A DNA stretch of 64,000 nt from Paracyclopina nana (Eukaryota; Arthropoda; Copepoda; Cyclopoida; Cyclopettidae): contig JAGUCH010000005.1 of the NCBI GenBank assembly GCA_019096065.1, forward strand, positions 1,240,001-1,304,000, read 5' to 3'. Of the stretch, positions 57,401-64,000 are shown one piece after another. The notes below the pieces were generated by a model, which was given only the letters and a program-made list of their open reading frames with translations, had not been told where the DNA came from and did not search any database. Numbering within the stretch: the stretch's first letter is position 1; every line of letters begins with the position of its first letter. Both the position numbers and the translations under genes were made by a program.

Positions 57401-60400
57401 ACAACTCGTAAAAGCTACACAATTGTCACGCAACAAAAATTACAACAAGTTTGTTGTTTTTACTTACCAGCCACCCGCACGTGTTTTTGTTTACATCGCG
57501 CGTAGCGCGTGAGTGCTTCGGTGCATGTGTACCGGCGCGCCGTTTGACCTGTGTGCTCATAATAAAAAAGCTTCACTGTATCCCGGCTTGACTTCACTTG
57601 AGGGAATTCGAGAGCTAGTTCTGTTTATTGGCAATTTTCCTCCTCCCCGAGAAGACAGAATGGGTCCAATGGGGCACAAAACTTGAATTTAGCACAGTAC
57701 TTCTTTGGTACTACAAGAGTAGTTGAGCTAAAACAAAGAGCCTGGCTCCACCACTACCAATATTTGTTGAAAACTTTTCTGGCAAACATTCCTCGGTCTG
57801 GGAGTGGGAGCAAAGTGGTGTAAAAAGGGTCATAATATTGCCAAGGTTCAAGCCTTGAAATGTATGAGGCCAAGTCTTATCTCATGCTCTCCAGCCATGC
57901 TGTGGGTTTTTTTCGAGGAAAAAACACGAGGAGATGACTTTGGTGGCTGATGCTCTAATGGTCAGGAAAGCCCCCCCCTTGTAGTAGGTTAAAAAGTAAC
58001 AGATGTGTCCCATTTCCTCTCACACTCTGCCTCTTATTCGGGATATTCACAAAAATCACCAAAAAGCCACATTCTCCCTTTGTGTACACTATACCATATA
58101 ATCCCCAAGTTATGCCGCGAGTAAGCAAATCTGTGTAATACTTTAGTCCTCTTTTTTCTCCTACTCTATTTCCAGCATTTTGAGCCTCGTTTTTTGCCCT
58201 ATTTTTCTTAATGACGACGACAAGGGAAGAAGTTTGAGTCTTCTGCTTGGTTACTTTTTTGAGGCCAAGACGACCTCCAATTATGGCCTCTGACGAAGAT
58301 GAGGACGGAAGCTGCTGTGGAGGAGGAACAAAGAATGATGACATAGAGGAACTCTTGAACAGCCTCAGGGCCTCAAATCTTCGAAACTTCAAATATGGCA
58401 TACTACTATGCGAAGATTCCAGTTTTCTATTGCACTCCATGCAAATTGAAGTCCTACATCTCAAAGAGAGCCAGACAGCAGACTTTTCAAAAAATGTGCA
58501 GGAAAAGGCATTCAACATTGCTTAATTAATAAATTGTAGAAAAGTCACATGGGAATTTCCTGTTTTTTGCAACATATGTGGAGCATATATATCATTCTTT
58601 TTTTGGTGCTGAAGCAATTTTGAGTGAAGAGATATGACATCTCTTCCAATGGCAACTTTGGTGGTTATGGCAAGACATTTCTTGACTCTCTTTTGTTTCT
58701 CCAACAAAGGAGGCAGAAAACTAGCAAAAAGTGCCAAAACCACATAGCATGTAGTGTACATACTACTATAGTACTAATTAAAAAATCCTCTTTCTTCTGT
58801 CAGTAGTCCTCATCAATTTATGTTCTCGACAAAACCCTGCTAATTAGAAACTGTGAAACTTTCTCTCTTATCGTCGTCGTGGCTGGTTGGTGGCAATAAA
58901 ATGGCTTTCACTGCTACTGAGATCAAGGAGAGAGGTGGTAAAACACAGTAGGTGGAAAAAGCCAAAAAAGTGGCCACAGTCAATTGTGGCAGCCGCCTCA
59001 AATTGGATCCAGACACTCGGTCAGTGAAATTATTTTGCCTGAGATTTTGTGGCTCAGTCACTCCTTCGTGTTAGTAGTGGAGAATGTTTCCGGACGCTCA
59101 AGCTCTCTCAGGGATAATTAACACAAACCTACCATAATTTTTTCTTCGCCAAGCTGGCTGTCAAGGCGAAAAGAAAATAGACTTCATTCCTGGCTTTTTT
59201 CCTCTCTCTCTTGAAATGGTGCAAAATTCCACCCGGCCGCCATCATTGAACTTTTTAAGCTGGAACTTTTGCAAACAAAATTAGTCGAGTGCAAGAAGTT
59301 CCTTCTCATCACACTTGCACTTGTTTGAAAATCTTAAGGGCTTTTTCGGCTATTTTCCACTATTCCATAATTGCCATGCAGCCAATTCTGCCAAAGCTGC
59401 CGCGCAGCCAGCCTTAAAAAACAGTGGCGCCATCTAGTATATAAACAATAACAGCAGCTTTTCCCCCTCGCTCATTTAAAAATTGATACATTTGCTGTTT
59501 CTGGCTTCCTGATTAATTGTTGCCTTGTACACAGTGTAGTGTGAATAATGAGTCAGCTTGCGCTCAGCAAATAGGATTGGACAAGGGCCAACATAGTTGG
59601 ACATCTCATTTGGGGCCAATCAATAGCACATTCCTCTTCGTTGGCATTTGGCCATTACTGGGAGACTGGCTTCAGTTATACTGTGCGTAGCAGAGATCGA
59701 ACTTTGCCTTATACTAATGTCCTCCTCCCTTTAATTAAGAGCCCTTAATTTGAATACTAGCTTGGCTTCACTGATAACAAAGCTCACGAGAGCTTGAAAG
59801 CCTTTACTACCACTGCTACTACAGCAGCTAGCTCTTGATTCTTGGAACCTGACTCGAAACTTGATAAGTGAACTTTATTGGCTGGCTTCACTCTGGAAAC
59901 CTTTCAACCAGACATTTACTCATTTGGCAGGCCTTTTCCTCTTCTCTGAGTTCAAACTGATGAAGGACATTGGCTGCCTCAGCTTTTGGCACATGACTTT
60001 AGGATATTAATATTTTTATAGCACTGTTTTTCCTTACTAGTGTCCTCCAAAATCCTTTTAGCTAGATGGCGAAGGTAAACAAAGTTTCCGTTTGCCAGAA
60101 AATAAGAAGAACTTTTTCTCCTCCTCCACCAACACCATCCCATGAATGTGGCCCAAGCTGTTAGATATACTGCCAAAGTAAGCAATTGAGATTGAGGCTG
60201 ACATTTATTGGCTCAAGATTTATGCAAATCACCTTTTACAATGCAGCAATTTAAGACTTTCATCCAATCAGGTGTCGAGGTTGCGTGATGCTTGTCGAAT
60301 GTTGCGCGCCTGGGACGCCTGAGAAACGTAAACAAAGCCCATTTTTACCGTTATTTCCGCAAATTAAGGAAAACCTGATAACTAAGATCTGATTAGTTGG

Positions 60401-62239
60401 ATGGTTACAGCATTTCCCTGATGAATGTGGTGGTGCTGAGAATCACTAATACCGCGTTTGCTGCTTCTGCTCAAAAGGTCTTTCTTGGTTGTTGCTGAGT
60501 AAGCTATTGCTGACTGGACCTTTGGGGGAGATTCAACACGATAATCGTAACTATGTTACTTTGACATGGCCCTGGCGTTTTCACTTATGTCGAGTAGAAG
60601 CTTTAGGATTTGATTTCTGTCATGCTTTCACCTCTCGTGTAATTCTCAATATTTTTTATGGCACATGGTATATTACCTTCTAGGGTATCTATTCAATCAC
60701 TGGCTTCACTGCATTGATGAATAATTCAATTTATGTGAACCAACCAAAAGCACGTATATTGAAAGTAGCACCCAAATGGTCACGGGTATTTGGATCAGAG
60801 AGTCTCCTCGCTCTGTGAGCAACTAATTGGGTTGCATAATTAATAAGCTGAGGGAATTCTGTTTTTCCCTCTGTGCCTATATAGCATCGAGCAGGAATTT
60901 TATTGAGGCCAGCAATTCAATTAAACTGGCCGAATGAAAGCTAGGGCTTTTTGCTCATTTGGATGATTTGAAAAGTGGCAAATTTTAAAGTGCACACTCA
61001 CCGCCACACAAGTGACCTTTTTTTGCTCCCTTTACGACTCACTCTAGCAGCTAAAAGTGCAACGCCCTTTTCAGCTTCTAGATTAGTTGCTGCAATTGCA
61101 TTTATCGTCCAGAACAAGGCAATCCCAGGTCATGCTTCTGGCCTTTAACATAACCTCTTATCCCAGGAATCAGGGCAGGATAAGGCCTGCCATCTGGTGG
61201 CCAAAAGCCGAGGCTCTGCTATCTTTACAAACTGATTTAGCATAGTATGTGCTATTATAGTAGCACACATACATAGTATGTGGCTCTCACAAATAATGGT
61301 GAAAAGCACCAGTGCATTTGGTACTGGGCCTTCATTGATATGACAAGATCCTATTAGAAAAGAGCTCACATTTCTTCCTTTTGCCAGTTGTACTCGCATA
61401 TCTTGATCTCCTTCCCCACATCCATATAGCTGTATCATAGTAGAACTAAACACACATGTTCTCGAGCAGCCATTATTTCTGGCTCCTATTTTTGGGCTGC
61501 CAAAATTGCTTCTTGATTATTACTTCTTCTTTGCTGCTGTGTTGTGCCATGCTAGGGATTTGCATAGGACACAAATTTTCTTGCAGAATAAAAGAAAGCT
61601 GTTGGGTGGAAAACCACGAGGTCTTCTATACACAGTGGAAACTTCGAAGGCATATTCACAAAGTTAGATGGAGAGAAGAAGACTCAAAGCATCTGCGAAA
61701 CGACAACAAACTTTCCTTTGCTTCTGTAGTAGAATAAGGTAAAGATACTACTAAGAGACCTTTTTGTTGCTCCACCTTATTTCAGTTATAGTATACTACG
61801 TAGTGAAGACAAGGCTGAAACTTTTGTTGAGCTCTCTTGAACCAAGGATGATGTTGTAAAGTAGAAGTAGATCAATCAAATCAAAGCATTTCTCAGGCTT
61901 GAACGATTCTCCTTCTCAGCCAGAGAGCAGCAAAAACTTGAACAACTCAAGCTACTGCTTCTAATTTGCCCTCTGATGGATTAATGTTTTGTTGACCTCA
62001 AATAGAGCAAAAGAGTAAAAAAATGAAATAGGAGGGTAAAAAGTAAATCTATGAGGACAGCCAAAGCTGTACAAGTTATGGGCCATTGAGCAGAGCTTAT
62101 TGGGGATAATGTAGTTGAAAAACGGCCTACGTAACTCGCCAGCATTGTTCCAGTTTTTCGAGCGGAGCGAGGCGAGCCATCGAAGGCGAGTTTCGAGTAT
62201 TCATTCACCTCTTCACTTTTTATCTTGCAATTTTCCAAA
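54443..62239. other. Long intergenic stretch without a supported gene
   Basis: 7.8 kb. Contains a (GCT)n run at 55668-55687 and a CpG islet at 57470-57560. The islet holds CACGTG, TTTGTTTACAT and, on the minus strand, a strong donor GGCTG|GTAAGT ending at 57468, so it could be an alternative non-coding first exon of a minus-strand gene. Another GCGCGCC plus GTAAACAAA islet lies at 60290-60345. Overlapping frames at 57955-58518 (minus, 187 aa) and 58247-58525 (plus, 92 aa) are unrecognised. Confidence 0.4.
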
Positions 62240-62450
62240 AGGCCGTTCTCATATTGCCGGAAAAAGCTAAGCTAAGGTAGAAATAGCTAAGCTAAGGTAA
62301 AAATAGCTAAGCTAAGGTAAAAATTATGCAACGAAAACCGGTTATTTCGCTCATCATTCACAAAAAGCAGCTGCTTTGCTTGAAATGTTGAGCGTTTGCT
62401 TAGCTATTTTTACCCAAGCTTAGCTTTTTCCGGCAATATGAGAACGGCCT
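62240..62450. mobile_element. 211-bp MITE with terminal inverted repeats
   Basis: The left end GGCCGTTCTCATATTGCC continues into GGAAAAAGCTAAGCT and is matched, inverted and almost perfectly, at the right end. The interior has three tandem copies of AGCTAAGCTAAGGTA. A related left end, GGCCGTTTTCATATTGCC, begins a second, incomplete copy at 62475. No coding capacity. Confidence 0.75.
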
Positions 62451-62770
62451 AAAATTCTTACAGATATGTGCATTAGGCCGTTTTCATATTGCCACAAATA
62501 GCTAAGCTAAGGTCAAGATAGCTAAGCAAACGCTCAACATTTAAAGCAAAGCAGCTGCTTTTTTTATATACTGTAATACGATTTCCTCGTGTTATAATTC
62601 AGTTTACCGATCCGACTCAGCTCTTTTATATCACAGTTCTTTCTAGGCAATTTGGGGGATATTAAATTCTTAATGGCCCTGGAATCAAATTCGATGGGTT
62701 TTAAGTAGTTTAATGCCCCTCATATTCAATTGCAGTAATCAACATTCATATGAAGTTAGCAAAAAGAGAG

Positions 62771-62846
62771 AGTCATTCAAGAGTTGAACCTCAGCCTGAT
62801 GGATCAGCATTCCAATACTCTAACCCCCGAGCTATGGAAACACCAT
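62771..62846 (-). ncRNA. Degenerate tRNA-like sequence (A and B boxes)
   Basis: On the minus strand TAGCTCGGGGGTTAGAG resembles an A box and GGTTCAACTC a B box at the expected spacing, with a run of T soon after. The anticodon-loop position would read GCT. The acceptor stem does not pair, so it is a tRNA pseudogene or a tRNA-derived SINE head rather than a working tRNA. Confidence 0.5.
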
Positions 62847-62911
62847 GAAAATTGCATGCTATGTATAGGACTTAAACATAATTTAAGCCAGATAAAGAAA
62901 CCAAAAAAATA

Positions 62912-62986
62912 GGTACAACTGGGGTTTGAACCCTAGACTGCGGGATCAAGAGCCAAGCACTCTATCCACTATGCCATAGGTGCACC
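62912..62986 (-). ncRNA. tRNA-like sequence, possible tRNA-Lys(CTT) derivative
   Basis: On the minus strand TGGCATAGTGGATAGAG (A box) and GGTTCAAACCC (B box) frame an anticodon stem with loop CTCTTGA, anticodon CTT. The acceptor GGTGCAC pairs with TTGTACC in six of seven positions, and seven T follow directly. An extra base before the D arm and weak T-arm pairing make a tRNA-derived SINE or pseudogene likelier than a normal tRNA. Confidence 0.55.
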
Positions 62987-63152
62987 TCACAGGAAATGTA
63001 TTTTTAAAGTCTGTTTTATTGCTCTCAAACCACTGGATGCTAGCTAATGAGAGCCAGTGATATATAGCATAAAAACCGAGCAGCATTTTCTAGGGCACAG
63101 GGCAGCCCGGTAACTTCATTAAAACACTCGAAAATCGTATTACAGTATATAA

Positions 63153-63653
63153 TATCTATTTATATATGTAAACAATTTATAAAACAAGCTAATAAAGTAG
63201 CTGAGCAAATTTTGTAAAGGAAAAATCGAGTGGCATTTTTGCGGGCTCGAGCTTGCGAGAGCCAAGTAATGCTACGAGATTTTTACTTTGCAAGAAGAGC
63301 TCAGCTATTTTATAAGCCTGTTTTATAATTAGTTTAAATATATCTACGATTTTATCTGATGGAAAGTAATTTTCAAATGTTAATGAAGTTACCAGACCAT
63401 GCAATCTTGACTTAGCATCTGATCCATTACTTTGAAGGCTTGGGTTGAGAGGCCCTCAGTAGGGCAAGAGTAGTTGAAAGCGTTAATCAATCAATAAAAA
63501 ATTGTGCATTTTGAATTTGGCACTTTTTGGAGCTTAAAGATCTGTTAGATCAGAGTTCTGTCTGGTATCTCTGATAGAGACTCTACTCTTCTACTAAGCT
63601 TAGCTCAGCTAAGAAGAAGAATAAAAGGAATTCTAACAGCAATATTTATATCT
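63153..63653. other. Intergenic, nothing recognised
   Basis: AT-rich. CTAAGCTTAGCTCAGCTAAG near 63594 is a short imperfect palindrome, similar to the AGCTAAG words of the 62.2-kb element. Confidence 0.4.
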
Positions 63654-63726
63654 GTAAAGGTAGCTCAGTCAGTAGAGCGCCGGATTCCTAATCCTGGGGT
63701 ACAGGGTTCGATCCCCATGCAAGGCA
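63654..63726 (+). ncRNA. tRNA-like sequence with CCT anticodon loop
   Basis: TAGCTCAGTCAGTAGAGC (A box) and GGTTCGATCCC (B box) are near-perfect, and the loop TTCCTAA would give anticodon CCT (Arg). A TTTTT run follows. Acceptor strands GTAAAGG and GCAAGGC pair poorly and the T stem has two mismatches, so it is a pseudogene, a SINE head or a Pol III transcript of another kind. Confidence 0.5.
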
Positions 63727-64000
63727 TTTTTCTCCTTTTTCTGCAATGGTATTTACTTCTTAGACAATAACATTGTAACAGAGGAACAACACACCTTATA
63801 AAATACTTTATAATGCGTGTCACTTGATAAAGTTAAACGTCAGAGCTTTTATATATGTATAGTAATATGAACTGAGACGAATTGGTAAACTGAATTATAC
63901 ATGCGAAAATTGCTTTCCATCATATAAAATTGTATATTTTGAGCTAGGGCACGTAAAGTAGGGTCATTAAAGAGCTGACCTCGGATTTTAAAATGGAAAA
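63727..64000. other. Right edge, AT-rich, nothing recognised
   Basis: No gene or repeat identified. Confidence 0.4.

Larger units (their letters stand above)
62564..63152. repeat. 589-bp unit bounded by perfect 21-bp inverted repeats and holding two tRNA-like sequences
   Basis: The 21 bases at 62564-62584 (core ACTGTAATACGAT) are exactly inverted at 63132-63152. Between them are two minus-strand tRNA-like sequences. It may be a composite or nested mobile element. Confidence 0.6.

Noticed and set aside
63654..63726. Functional tRNA-Arg(CCT)
   Set aside because: Promoter boxes are good, but acceptor and T stems do not pair well enough for a working tRNA.

Overview
The window is animal nuclear DNA, almost certainly arthropod and probably crustacean-like. 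It shows spliced genes with GT-AG introns from 56 bp to more than 8 kb, an AT-rich background with short CpG-dense islets, an intron-bearing tRNA-Tyr, and families typical of arthropods: an ecdysteroid-kinase-like gene, a pigment-dispersing hormone (PDH/PDF) precursor, the netrin receptor UNC5 and the RNA-binding protein Musashi. The species cannot be named from the sequence. All four protein genes lie on the minus strand. I rebuilt their exons by matching splice signals with reading-frame phase.

Layout. 1-1094: 5' exons of an EcKL/CHK-like kinase running off the left edge. 1919-2292: a two-exon PDH/PDF gene whose mature peptide lies on a short second exon. 3067-16575: seven coding exons of UNC5 (816 aa), in which ZU5 passes almost directly into the death domain, so the UPA domain is missing. 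16.7-25.1 kb: no supported coding gene. 25151-30717: two coding exons of Musashi (494 aa), with a likely non-coding first exon in a CpG-rich block near 38.4 kb. 30.7-64 kb: otherwise gene-poor, with small inverted-repeat elements at 44-46 and 62-63 kb, a tRNA-Tyr at 47.65 kb and three tRNA-like sequences at 62.8-63.7 kb.

The dominant non-genic feature is a 5.6-6.2 kb mobile element present twice in the same orientation: 5449-11622 (inside UNC5 intron 3) and 48826-54442. The two copies share nearly identical ends with imperfect terminal inverted repeats and a recurring TTGGGAC motif. Between the ends lie four nested tandem arrays (15, 23, about 169 and about 210 bp). No transposase is visible. 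Array sizes differ between copies, both large arrays show higher-order periods near 1.01-1.02 kb, and the repeats are packed with TGA(C/G)TCA (AP-1/bZIP-type) sites.

Functionally, UNC5 (axon guidance), Musashi (neural post-transcriptional control) and PDH/PDF (circadian/pigment neuropeptide) all act in the nervous system. Whether their proximity matters is not shown by the sequence.
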